Shown here one piece after another: positions 42,290 through 51,234 of a stretch of 64,000 nt of DNA; the stretch's first letter is position 1; each line of letters opens with the position of its first letter. The position numbers and the translations under genes were made by a program. Where the stretch lies: assembly GCA_026707945.1 (NCBI GenBank), contig JAPOVV010000110.1, positions 62,001 through 126,000 on the forward strand, read 5' to 3'. The DNA comes from Gammaproteobacteria bacterium. GTDB lineage: Bacteria; Pseudomonadota; Gammaproteobacteria; Pseudomonadales; Azotimanducaceae. The notes beneath the pieces were generated by a model, which had not been told where the DNA came from, searched no databases, and saw only the letters and a program-made list of their open reading frames with translations.

Positions 42290-43615
42290 ATGGCTACAAC
42301 TGAACAGGAACCTCGCAGTTTCGATGTTTACAAGGAGAATCTTCGAGACTTGTGGGCGGAGTGGGAAATAGACGTCCACCAAGATCCATACGCCATTCCT
42401 CTCGACGATTTCATTTGTGCGCATCCCTACCTGTTCCGCGAAAACACCATCATGCCTTATTTCGAAAGGCTGCGCAAAGAAGATCCCGTGCACTTTACCG
42501 AAGAGTCGCCGTTCGGTCCGTATTGGGACATCACGAAATATCGAGACATTGTCGAAATCGAGAAGGATTTCAAGACCTTCTCCTCAGAAATGATGCATGG
42601 CGGTATCCAACTCGGCGGCATTAAATACGACACACCGGATCCAACATATAGTCTGCCGATGTTCATCGCGATGGACCCACCTAAACATGACGAACAACGC
42701 AAGATCGTTCAACCACGCTTCACACAGAGAGCCTTGCAGGAGCTGGAAGACGACATTAGATGCCGTGCCCAAACCATCCTCGACGGACTACCTCGCAACG
42801 AGACCTTCAACTGGGTTGACCACGTTTCAAGAGAATTGACCGGGCAGATGCTGGCTCAGTTGTTTGACGTACCACAGGAAGATCGAAACAAGCTGCTTGA
42901 ATGGTCGGACACCATTCAAAACGCATCGAATGTTGAACATTTCGAGACGATTGAAGACGCATTTAAAGTGCTTTGGGAGTGCCACGCGTACTTCGCGGAT
43001 GTCTGGCAGGAAAAACTGAAGCAAGAAGAGCCAGGTAACGACCTCATTTCGATGCTCGCGTTTGGTGAAGCAACGAAAAACATGCCACCAAACGAGTATT
43101 TGGGGAATGTCCTTCTGCTGATCGTCGGCGGAAACGACACGACGCGAAATAGCATCAGTGGTGGTGTACTCGCGTTAAACCAGTTCCCAGACGAATATGC
43201 GAAACTGAAGCGAAACCGAGCCGTGATCCCCGACATGGTGTGCGAGATGATCCGCTTTCAGACGCCGGTTGCTCATATGGCGCGGACAGCATTGAAGGAC
43301 ACAGAATTCAGAGGAAAGACGATTCGAGAAGGGGATCGTGTCGCGCTTTGGTACATCTCCGGTAACCGTGATGAGGAAGTGATTCCGAACGCCGATGAAT
43401 TTATCATCGATCGTGCGAATGTGCGCAGTCATCTTTCCTTTGGATTCGGAATACACCGTTGCATGGGCAATCGACTCGGAGAGATGCAGCTAAGAGTCCT
43501 ATGGGAGGAAATTGAAAATAGGTTTGATCGAATCGAATTGGACGGCGATCCCGTCTATCTTCAATCGTGTTTCATCCACGGAATTCGCGAACTACCAGTG
43601 CGGATTGCAGCGTGA
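42290..43615 (+). CDS. Cytochrome P450
   Basis: The 441-residue enzyme is a soluble bacterial P450. The oxygen-binding helix reads GGNDTTRNS, the ExxR pair is in CEMIRFQTP, and the haem ligand cysteine is in FGFGIHRCMGNRLG. The sequence near AHMARTALKDTEF and the PHHDEQR-like PPKHDEQRKIV fit the CYP124/125-like clade that hydroxylates terpenoid, sterol or fatty chains, though this is a guess. No ferredoxin or reductase gene is next to it. The next gene is a sulfatase, 53 bases on, so they may be co-transcribed. Confidence 0.92.
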   Translation: MATTEQEPRSFDVYKENLRDLWAEWEIDVHQDPYAIPLDDFICAHPYLFRENTIMPYFERLRKEDPVHFTEESPFGPYWDITKYRDIVEIEKDFKTFSSEMMHGGIQLGGIKYDTPDPTYSLPMFIAMDPPKHDEQRKIVQPRFTQRALQELEDDIRCRAQTILDGLPRNETFNWVDHVSRELTGQMLAQLFDVPQEDRNKLLEWSDTIQNASNVEHFETIEDAFKVLWECHAYFADVWQEKLKQEEPGNDLISMLAFGEATKNMPPNEYLGNVLLLIVGGNDTTRNSISGGVLALNQFPDEYAKLKRNRAVIPDMVCEMIRFQTPVAHMARTALKDTEFRGKTIREGDRVALWYISGNRDEEVIPNADEFIIDRANVRSHLSFGFGIHRCMGNRLGEMQLRVLWEEIENRFDRIELDGDPVYLQSCFIHGIRELPVRIAA

Positions 43616-43668
43616 TCCCTCCTTAATTCATCCGTAACGAACGAGAAAGACGAGATTTCAAGTACGCC

Positions 43669-45063
43669 ATGACGAAGCCAAATGTACTTTTCCTGATGAC
43701 GGACCAACAACGAGCTGACGCGATGAGCTGCTCGAGCGACGGATCTTGGGTGAAGACGCCGAATCTTGATCGTATTGCGGCCGAAGGCGTACGTTTCACG
43801 AATTGCACGACCACCACACCGATCTGCATTCCGGCACGCGTGACCTTAGCGACCGGTTTGTATCCTCACAACACCCATGTGTGGAGCAACCTGAATTACG
43901 CGTTACCAGAGACCGCACAAACTTGGATGCGGGTACTTCGCGATATGGGTTATCGAACGAGCATCTTCGGAAAAACTCACCTTCATCCGCACCGGGGTGA
44001 TTTGCGTGAACGCGAATACCTTCTGCATGCGTGGGGTCTAGACGATGTCGACGAAATTGGTGGTCCTAGAGCGAGCGCTGCAGTTATGAGTCACATGACC
44101 GCACGCTGGGAGGAACTAGGACTGCTTGAAGCCTACCGCGCTGATTTTGCCGAACGTTTTGCAAACAAACCACACGTCGCTCGTCCTTCCGTTTTACCTT
44201 TAGAGGAATACGCAGACGTCTACGTCGGTCAGAAAGCCAAAGAGTATTTATCGACGTACGACCACAATCAACCTTGGTTTTGCTGGGTCACGTTCGGAGG
44301 ACCACACGAACCATGGGATGCGCCAGAACCGTATGCGAGCATGTACGATCCTGCCGCCATGCCGGAGCCTCAACCGCGTCCTACTGAAGCAGATTCCGAC
44401 AAGCGACCACAAGGATGGCTGGACACCTATATGGAACGTCGAACCCCCAAGTTCGACGACGGCGATCAGGCCGCGATGCGCGCGAACTACGCTGGTAACG
44501 TAACGCTCATCGATGACCAGATCGGCGAAATCCTCGCGACGATCGAGCAACGCGGCGAACTAGACAACACCATCATTGCTTTTACCTCCGATCACGGCGA
44601 AATGAACGGTGACTGGGACCTGATCTACAAGATGAACTTCCTGGATAGCTCAGCTCGAGTACCTTTATTGTTCCGCTCACCGAAAACCATCAATGAAGGT
44701 GGTAAAGTGATCGATGCGCCGGTCGAGAATATCGATCTCGGACCTACGGTGATTGAGCTCGCGGGTGGTGAGTTGGAGTATCACCAATTCGGCCAGTCGC
44801 TCGTTTCTGCCTGGGAGTCGGATGCCACGCTTGAACGAACTGGCATGTCGCAATTCAGCGGTGAATTCATGATCACCGACGGCCGATTCAAAATGATGCT
44901 GAACCGTGAAGGTGAACCTTATTACGTGCTGAGCCAGAAGTCAGACGAGTTCGAAACCCACAACTACGTCAACGGTGACGCACCTCAAGACATCATTTCT
45001 GATCTACAAGGCAAGCTTATCGAACGCATTTCACGGTCGCAGTTGCAAGCGCCGTGGTACTAA
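43669..45063 (+). CDS. Sulfatase (alkaline phosphatase superfamily)
   Basis: The 464-residue enzyme hydrolyses sulfate esters. The maturation motif is CIPAR at 53-57, where C53 should become formylglycine. Metal ligands are found in LMTDQQRAD at the start and FTSDHGEMNGDW. TGLYPHNTH follows the motif as usual. There is no signal peptide, so it acts in the cytoplasm, presumably on an imported small sulfate ester. It sits with TRAP, P450 and oxygenase genes, a cluster that looks suited to breakdown of a sulfated organic compound. Confidence 0.9.
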   Translation: MTKPNVLFLMTDQQRADAMSCSSDGSWVKTPNLDRIAAEGVRFTNCTTTTPICIPARVTLATGLYPHNTHVWSNLNYALPETAQTWMRVLRDMGYRTSIFGKTHLHPHRGDLREREYLLHAWGLDDVDEIGGPRASAAVMSHMTARWEELGLLEAYRADFAERFANKPHVARPSVLPLEEYADVYVGQKAKEYLSTYDHNQPWFCWVTFGGPHEPWDAPEPYASMYDPAAMPEPQPRPTEADSDKRPQGWLDTYMERRTPKFDDGDQAAMRANYAGNVTLIDDQIGEILATIEQRGELDNTIIAFTSDHGEMNGDWDLIYKMNFLDSSARVPLLFRSPKTINEGGKVIDAPVENIDLGPTVIELAGGELEYHQFGQSLVSAWESDATLERTGMSQFSGEFMITDGRFKMMLNREGEPYYVLSQKSDEFETHNYVNGDAPQDIISDLQGKLIERISRSQLQAPWY

Positions 45064-45193
45064 GGGCATATCGCTGACGTCCGTGAGAACGTACCGTCCC
45101 AACTAGTCAGATAAAAGTAACAGTCCCTTCGCTCATCGACACCACCCATTGGGCGGTATGTGATAATTCTTTTGTCCTATTTTCGTACCCACT

Positions 45194-46471
45194 ATGAACG
45201 CATCTAACCCCGCTACGCAAGCAACCGTCGAGGGCCATCACGCTGAAACAAGCGCGTATGTACCTGAATTCCAACTCACCAAAGGCCAACCTGCACCTAT
45301 CGCGACAAACGGTGGTATCTCATACATGTCGTTCGATAAGAACGGGGATGCGGGCACTGCGGTCGCAATGGAAGATGCGTTTAAGCTCATGGAGAACGGT
45401 GAGGGTCAAGCTGTTATTGATTTGATCGAAAACGCGCCTCCTGGTCCTATCGAGACGAAGTGGGGGAATGGTTTTCGAACATACGACGAATGCATGGACT
45501 ACATTCGTGAGATTAACGTCGAAGCACCGGAAGGCGGGGTGGCATTGCCACTACGGTATACCATCCATGAACAACCTTCTTACTCGATCGTGTCCTCCAA
45601 TGCGTTCTGGCGTGATCCGGCTCGAGAGGAAGATGCGAAGCGTGTACGGATTGAGGAACGGGACATCGGTCGCCGATGCCTCTACTTCCCTCAGATATTG
45701 CGCGATGCACGGCGCATGGAGGAGTACTACCCAAGTCTCTCGCCGTCTAGTCCAGCATGCATGGATCGTCTCGGCGTTTCTTTAGCGCACCTCGATTCAA
45801 AGTGTCGCAACTTCTACGATTCGGAGGAAGTTGAACGAGTTTTCTATCCGGAAATCGAACAGCTCCTTCTTGATTTCTTTCCAGGTGCTACCGACGCTCT
45901 CGTCTACAACCACGACGTGTTCAACAAGGACTACGAAGGCGATCATCGGGAAGATCAGGATAACAAGAATCCGGGGGTAAACCGCGGCTACGCAAATCTG
46001 GTCCACAACGACCTTAACGACAACAGCGGCAGGGTTCGTTGCCGAGAACTGCTAACCAAGAATCTCCGCAATTTCGGTCGAACACAAAACTACACTGAAG
46101 AAGAAGCCGACGCGAAAATGTCACGCCGGTTCATGTCGATCAATCTCGCGAAACCGATGGAGACGGTCGAACAATATCCGTTTGTATTGTGCGCTTGGCC
46201 TTCGTTTGCGGACCAACCTTACATAACGAACTATCGGATATACGACGACCGCGTCGGCGAGACCACGCGGTTCACGTATCGACCCGAACATGAGTGGTAC
46301 TGGTTTCCTCAGCAGACATCTAATGAAGTCTCGATGCTCAAGTGCTACGACTCAGTGACCGACGGATCAGTATCGCGGTGGTCGTTCCACTCAGCTTGCG
46401 TTGATCCGACCGCTCCAGAGGATGCCCGTTGCAGGAAGAATGTCGTCGTGAGGACGTTCGTCTTTTTCTAA
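45194..46471 (+). CDS. CmcJ/NvfI-type 2-oxoglutarate oxygenase-like protein
   Basis: The 425-residue protein resembles the CmcJ/NvfI family (hydroxylases or methyltransferase partners known from cephamycin and fungal terpenoid pathways, and wide in bacteria). ALVYNHDVFNKDYEGD, VHNDLNDNSGRVR with the HxD metal pair, FMSINLAKPMETVEQ and EVSMLKCYDS, HSACVDPTAP are typical. The first 75 residues are an extension of unclear role. It follows the sulfatase after 130 bases; GATAAT-like GATAAT at about 45158 may be a -10 box. Substrate unknown. Confidence 0.75.
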   Translation: MNASNPATQATVEGHHAETSAYVPEFQLTKGQPAPIATNGGISYMSFDKNGDAGTAVAMEDAFKLMENGEGQAVIDLIENAPPGPIETKWGNGFRTYDECMDYIREINVEAPEGGVALPLRYTIHEQPSYSIVSSNAFWRDPAREEDAKRVRIEERDIGRRCLYFPQILRDARRMEEYYPSLSPSSPACMDRLGVSLAHLDSKCRNFYDSEEVERVFYPEIEQLLLDFFPGATDALVYNHDVFNKDYEGDHREDQDNKNPGVNRGYANLVHNDLNDNSGRVRCRELLTKNLRNFGRTQNYTEEEADAKMSRRFMSINLAKPMETVEQYPFVLCAWPSFADQPYITNYRIYDDRVGETTRFTYRPEHEWYWFPQQTSNEVSMLKCYDSVTDGSVSRWSFHSACVDPTAPEDARCRKNVVVRTFVFF

Positions 46472-46518
46472 TTCTTCCGCGCAGCTAGTACGCGCAAAGT
46501 AGCCGCTAGAAACTGGGT

Positions 46519-46610
46519 TCAGATTTCTACGATCTTCTCGAACCCCCAGAGAGCATTCGCTTACCGTCAAACGGTAAGGGATATTTCGACTCGGCGAGAC
46601 TTTCGTCCGT
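46519..46610 (-). pseudogene. Frameshifted C-terminal fragment of a DUF1428 gene
   Basis: On the minus strand the frame from 46610 reads TDESLAESKYPLPFDGKRM and LSGG, then needs a shift of one base to continue as FEKIVEI and a stop at 46519. The intact DUF1428 protein at 47829-48194 ends TDERFDEAKYPVPFDGSRM, IFGG, FETIVEI. So this is the last 30 codons of a paralogue with one base lost in a run of five G, and with no upstream part. It marks an old or recent duplication whose remainder was deleted. Confidence 0.85.
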
Positions 46611-46611
46611 T

Positions 46612-46764
46612 CACGTGAACGGCTGTATCCCGCCAGGGTTCGAGAGCGCGGTCACGTTCGGACACTACGATTGGTCGACGCCCGGAAGCCAGGAAATTTC
46701 GCTCTCCCGACGCGACGACGCACTGACGGAACTCCATAGCATGTTAGGGGAATGGACGCGATGA
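46612..46764 (+). other. GC-rich open stretch, perhaps the 3' end of a broken gene
   Basis: The plus frame ending with TGA at 46764 reads protein-like (CIPPGFESAVTFGHYDWSTP, then SQEISLSRRDDALTEL) and overlaps the start of the next gene by 13 bases. It runs left into sequence antisense to the DUF1428 fragment, so it could be the end of a gene truncated by an insertion. I do not recognise the family. Coding use is uncertain. Confidence 0.25.
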
Positions 46765-47633
46765 CAACCAATGACAAGCCGTGGGAAAGGACATTTCCGC
46801 GCACGGAGGTATTCGCCGAGATCGATCGTCTCGGCTTGCAAAGCAACGTGATCGAATTGGAGAGCGAGGGGTACACCGTCGTTCCCTCATTGCTCGGCGC
46901 AGACACCATCGCTCGTGCTCAGGCTGCGATCCTCAATCAGCTCGAGCGCAAAACCGGATCACGCCCTAATCTGAAAACCTACGACGGGCCGCGGTTGCCC
47001 CTCGCGCATTTTTTATTGTTCGAGGACGAGGTTTTCGAGCAGATTCTGATGAACGAGGTAATGCTCGCGCTCATGACGTATCTGCTCGGTCAGTCATTAA
47101 CCATATCCAGCATGACCAGCCACGTCCGTGCGCCCGACAACCCGCATCTTCCGCTTCACTGCGACACGCCCGGCCTTACACCATTCCGATCGGAGAGCAT
47201 CGTCGCAAACTGCAATTTCGCTTTCGATGACTACACCAAAGAGAACGGATGTCTGGCGATCATTCCCGGCACCCACCGGCTTGGTCGAAACCCAACCCCG
47301 GATGAGGGGAATCCCCATACCAATCCATTCGTCATCTCCGTCGAGGTGCCTATCGGGTCGGCCATCGTATACCACGGCAACACGTGGCACGGCGCGTTCA
47401 AACGCGAGGTCCCCGGCGTGCGTTTGAACCTGGCAGTGTTCATGGCTCGCAACTACATCACCCGCCAGGAACGGATCAAGGAAAACGTCACCCCTGAGAT
47501 GATCGAACGCAACGGCGAGCGTTTCGCCCGGCTGTGCTCCCAGTTCGAGTTCAACGGCTACGAGGAAGACGGTCCTGATTTTGCGAGGGCAGCCAAGTTC
47601 GTCGGAGCTCTTATCGACCCGCGATTCGGCTGA
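46752..47633 (+). CDS. Phytanoyl-CoA dioxygenase (PhyH)-like oxygenase
   Basis: The 293-residue product is an Fe(II)/2-oxoglutarate oxygenase of the PhyH family. The metal pair is in PLHCDTPGLTPF (HxD) and the distal histidine in YHGNTWHGAF; CLAIIPGTHRLGRNP lies between. ATG at 46752 or the ATG nine bases on may be used. Three successive 60-base lines inside the gene (47101-47280) count 59% G+C, and codons prefer C or G at the third base, unlike the neighbours. It therefore looks transferred from a donor of higher GC. Substrate unknown; it sits in an oxygenase-rich region. Confidence 0.85.
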   Translation: MDAMTTNDKPWERTFPRTEVFAEIDRLGLQSNVIELESEGYTVVPSLLGADTIARAQAAILNQLERKTGSRPNLKTYDGPRLPLAHFLLFEDEVFEQILMNEVMLALMTYLLGQSLTISSMTSHVRAPDNPHLPLHCDTPGLTPFRSESIVANCNFAFDDYTKENGCLAIIPGTHRLGRNPTPDEGNPHTNPFVISVEVPIGSAIVYHGNTWHGAFKREVPGVRLNLAVFMARNYITRQERIKENVTPEMIERNGERFARLCSQFEFNGYEEDGPDFARAAKFVGALIDPRFG

Positions 47634-47828
47634 CTAAAGGCCGACAATGCATCCATCGCTTCCCACCGCGATTACGAAACGATCAATCTAGGGTATTCCG
47701 TCACCCGTCGACACGTTCAAAGATCCAATCAATATATCGCGGACTAAATCACGTTCGACTCGCTCCAAATAGCATCTAACTGAATAGCAGATTTCACAAC
47801 CAATTTCATGTAGCAAGAGCGCGTCCGT

Positions 47829-48194
47829 TCAAATTTCGACGATGGTCTCGAATCCGCCAAAGATCATTCGACTACCGTCGAACGGTACAGGATACTTCGC
47901 TTCGTCGAATCGCTCGTCAGTTTCTGCCAACTCGTGCATCCGCGCCATACCTTTGTCGCGGGTCGCTTTGTCCGGCCATTCGAACCACGCGAATACGATC
48001 GATTCGCCGTCCTTGGCGTTGACTGCTTTACGAAAGTCAGTAGACGTGCCATCAGGAATGTCGTCTCCCCAACATTCCACCGTTCTGGTAGCACCAAGTT
48101 CTTTAAAGAGAGGGTTTATGTGGTGAGCGTGCTCAATGTACTTTTGTTTGTTCGCAGTTGGTACCGCAATGACAAATCCGTCGATATACGACAC
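47829..48194 (-). CDS. DUF1428 family protein
   Basis: The 121-residue protein matches DUF1428 over its length: SYIDGFVIAVPTANKQKY, ATRTVECWGDDIPDGTSTDF, FAWFEWPDKATRDKGMARM and the end VPFDGSRMIFGGFETI. The family has a dimeric alpha-beta barrel fold and no known function. A truncated copy of its 3' end lies 1.2 kb to the left on the same strand. It is divergent from the GFA gene with 121 bases between. Confidence 0.92.
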   Translation of the reverse strand: MSYIDGFVIAVPTANKQKYIEHAHHINPLFKELGATRTVECWGDDIPDGTSTDFRKAVNAKDGESIVFAWFEWPDKATRDKGMARMHELAETDERFDEAKYPVPFDGSRMIFGGFETIVEI

Positions 48195-48315
48195 GTGCTC
48201 GTCCCGGTAAATAAGAGAGTAAGAAGAACTATATCGTTCTTAAACTGCTGATGTTCTCACCATTAATCGAGTCTTGTATGATGAAAGCTATTAACCGGAA
48301 TCGGATGACGGCATT

Positions 48316-49164
48316 TTGCTAAGTGGAAGCTGCCTTTGTGGCGACATTGTTTATGAATTGAATAGCGACGCAAAGATGCTGATGCATTGCCACTGCTCCA
48401 TGTGCAGGAAATTGCACGGTAGCGCTTTTGCAACATTTGGCGTCTTCGATCCCCAAGCAGTTCACTGGATCAAAGGTGCTGATCAGGTCAATCGATATCG
48501 GTCATCAGAATATGGATCGCGAAGTTTCTGTGGAAAGTGTGGCTCCGTGGTACCTGCTCCAGGTCAAACAGATGGTTTTGCATACATCCCAATGGGAAAC
48601 GTAACCGGCGATCAAGCCGACATAGAAGCCCTTCATCTGTTTGTCGGCTCAAAAGCGCCGTGGCACGCGATCGCCGATGATCACGAGCAACACGAAGAGT
48701 GGCCACCCGGTTGGGACAACAGCATTCAAGTTGAATCGGAAGCTCGGGAACCTAATAGCGCGAACTGCACCTCAGGTAGCTGCCTTTGTCGCGCCGTCCT
48801 CTTCGAATACGAAGGCGATCCTGATCGAATGATGAATTGCCACTGTTCTCGATGTCGAAGACAGATGAGCGCAGGTTATGGAACGTTCGTTTTCGTATCT
48901 AGTGACCAATTCCATTGGATCGCCGGTGAAACCGAAGTCGTGAACTACAAGATGCCTGAAGCGCGCGTTAAGGGTACGGCGTTTTGCCGTCATTGTGGTT
49001 CGCTCGTAGCGCGAGAACGAGACGCAGGTTCCATGCAGATACCAGCTGGTTCGCTTGATAGTGATCCCGGTATGCGACCGATCGCCAATATTTTTACCGA
49101 TTCAAGAGCGCCATGGATTACATTGGACGAGAGTATTGCGTGTTTTTCCGAGTACCCTACTTAA
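48316..49164 (+). CDS. Tandem GFA (CENP-V/glutathione-dependent formaldehyde-activating type) protein
   Basis: The 282-residue product contains two zinc-binding GFA domains in a row, about 1-140 and 155-280. The first has SGSCLCGDIVYE, HCHCSMCRKLHG and CGKCGSVV; the second SGSCLCRAVLFE, NCHCSRCRRQMS and CRHCGSLV. Single-domain GFA proteins are common and of unclear function; an internal duplication of the domain is unusual. No ATG is available in frame, and the first good start is TTG at 48316, giving the motif at residue 2. Cytoplasmic. Confidence 0.85.
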   Translation: MLSGSCLCGDIVYELNSDAKMLMHCHCSMCRKLHGSAFATFGVFDPQAVHWIKGADQVNRYRSSEYGSRSFCGKCGSVVPAPGQTDGFAYIPMGNVTGDQADIEALHLFVGSKAPWHAIADDHEQHEEWPPGWDNSIQVESEAREPNSANCTSGSCLCRAVLFEYEGDPDRMMNCHCSRCRRQMSAGYGTFVFVSSDQFHWIAGETEVVNYKMPEARVKGTAFCRHCGSLVARERDAGSMQIPAGSLDSDPGMRPIANIFTDSRAPWITLDESIACFSEYPT

Positions 49165-49299
49165 AGCCAGGTTTCATAGCGACTTCTTGTCATTTCTTCC
49201 ATACATTCTCGCACTCTCGGTCGATAGTCTTGAGTTTCTCGATGCTAAAACACTTGACTGCGACCTACGACAACAGCTCGCGCTAAACGCATCCAAGCG

Positions 49300-51234
49300 T
49301 TGAATCAAACTCGCGTCGACGCAACACCTCCCGATGAATTCGAGGCGTTGCGGTTGGACCTTAAAGGACTAGGTCGGATTTATCTGTCGACCTGGCCCTA
49401 CATACTCGCCCAATTACGTCACTTTCTTGCGCTGCTTGTGCTGAACTTAGGCATGATCGGTTTCGCTACCGCTTTCGGGTTCTTGAGTTTCGACGTTATT
49501 TGGGACTCGGTTGGCAGCAGTGAGCCGCTTTCGCCAGCTCAAGCGGCAGTCATGTTTTTGCCTGAAGCCGACTTCGTCAATGTTGCCACGTTGTCGGAAG
49601 ACGCTCGATTAGAAATCCTTTTTCGATTTCTCATCGTTTCGGCTGTCATCATCGTGCTGACAACGAGCGCATTTACGCTTATTACGCTTTACAAGACTTG
49701 GATCCTGCAACGCGTCAACCAAGCGCTTCGAGTCGACATGGTGCGCAACGCGGAGGAACTGAGCTTGCGGTTTCATGCGGCGACGTCGGCTGGTGACGGC
49801 ATCTATCGGGTGTTTCAAGATAGCGCGATGGTGACGGCAGTGGTCGACAATATCGTTGTACAACCGATCATCGCATTGTCGACGCTCGTGTTGCAACTGA
49901 CCATCGCCGTTCTGTTCAGTCCATGGTTCGCATTCCTTTTATGCATCGCGAGCATTACAGTCATAGTGCTAGCTGTTTGGTATACGCCAAGGCTAAGGAC
50001 TTGGAGCCAAGCCGCTCGACGCTCAAACGCCGCTCTATTTACACGCGTGCAGGAGACGTTTCAGAGCATTCAAGCCATCAAGGCGTATAGGTTCGAAAGC
50101 GCAAACCTTGTTCGCTTCGGGGAAGAATCGCGCCGTGCATTAGACAATGCCTTCGCGCTTCGACGTGATTTCGCTACCGTCAAAGTTGCTACCTCGTTCC
50201 TTCTAGCGCTAACGTTGTTCGCGACCGACTATATCGCCACCCAATTTGTATTGGTCGAGGATGTAGTTTTTGGTGCGTCGTTATTGGCGTTGTTCGGGAT
50301 GACCGTCACTCGCTGGACCGTCGCAGCGCACCAAGCTCGCAGGGGTGCGGTCGCAGCATTTACGTTCAACTTTGAAAATCTCGTTCGGCTCTGGTGTTTT
50401 GCACAAGACATGGCGGTCGGATTAGGTCGAGCGTTTTGGCTGTTGTCGCAACAACCCGAAGTTCGCGATCCAATTGATCCAACGGCATTTCCGGTAGCTG
50501 TTGAGAGTGTGAGATTTGAAAGTGTCCACTTCGGGTACGAGCCAGGTAGATTGGTCTTGGACGGATTTGATCTTACTGCTCCTGTCGGCCAAGTCACGGC
50601 ATTGGTTGGAACGTCCGGTGCAGGTAAGTCGACTGCCATGGCGTTGCTGTTGCGTCTCTTCGACCCTGATGCGGGGAGTGTTCAGATCAATGGCATCAGT
50701 CTATCCAAGATGCGAATCAATGAAATTCGTTCGGCCGTGGCGATCGCACTTCAGGAAAACGTGCTATTCCCTATCTCGATCGCTGATAACTTACGATACA
50801 CCGCGCCAAGTGCCTCCGATGAAGAAATTCGTGAAGCCGCGAACGTTGCGTGCGCGATCGAATTCATCGATGCACTACCAAATGGATTTGACACGGAACT
50901 TGGGGTCGGCGGCGCATTGCTCTCCGTCGGACAGAAACAACGACTCTCAATCGCTCGAACGCTAGCTCGGAACTCGCCGATACTCGTATTGGATGAGCCC
51001 ACTTCGTCACTTGACGCGGAAACCGAACAGAGGCTCTTGACAAACCTCAAGGATTGGGCGCGCGGTCGCGTGGTGTTCCTTATCACTCATCGCCTGTCGA
51101 CGATCAAAGATGTTGACCACATCGCTTTCTTAGCGAATGGGAGCGTCGTAGAAGCAGGAACTCATGAGGAATTAGTGAATCGGCAGGGGTATTACGCCGA
51201 TTTCGTCGCAACCGCAGAGGCGACCCATGCCTGA
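49300..51234 (+). CDS. ABC exporter, fused permease-ATPase (half A)
   Basis: The 644-residue protein has a membrane domain with six helices (about 30-350) and a C-terminal ATPase with Walker A GTSGAGKST, Q-loop LQENVLF, signature LSVGQKQRLSIAR and Walker B LVLDEPTSSLD. This is the type IV exporter layout (MsbA/LmrA-like). The start is TTG at 49300. The extra N-terminal helix and the long first periplasmic loop (FLPEADFVNVATLSEDARLE) are notable. It overlaps the next ABC half by eight bases, so the two should form a heterodimer. The cargo is unknown. Confidence 0.88.
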   Translation: MNQTRVDATPPDEFEALRLDLKGLGRIYLSTWPYILAQLRHFLALLVLNLGMIGFATAFGFLSFDVIWDSVGSSEPLSPAQAAVMFLPEADFVNVATLSEDARLEILFRFLIVSAVIIVLTTSAFTLITLYKTWILQRVNQALRVDMVRNAEELSLRFHAATSAGDGIYRVFQDSAMVTAVVDNIVVQPIIALSTLVLQLTIAVLFSPWFAFLLCIASITVIVLAVWYTPRLRTWSQAARRSNAALFTRVQETFQSIQAIKAYRFESANLVRFGEESRRALDNAFALRRDFATVKVATSFLLALTLFATDYIATQFVLVEDVVFGASLLALFGMTVTRWTVAAHQARRGAVAAFTFNFENLVRLWCFAQDMAVGLGRAFWLLSQQPEVRDPIDPTAFPVAVESVRFESVHFGYEPGRLVLDGFDLTAPVGQVTALVGTSGAGKSTAMALLLRLFDPDAGSVQINGISLSKMRINEIRSAVAIALQENVLFPISIADNLRYTAPSASDEEIREAANVACAIEFIDALPNGFDTELGVGGALLSVGQKQRLSIARTLARNSPILVLDEPTSSLDAETEQRLLTNLKDWARGRVVFLITHRLSTIKDVDHIAFLANGSVVEAGTHEELVNRQGYYADFVATAEATHA

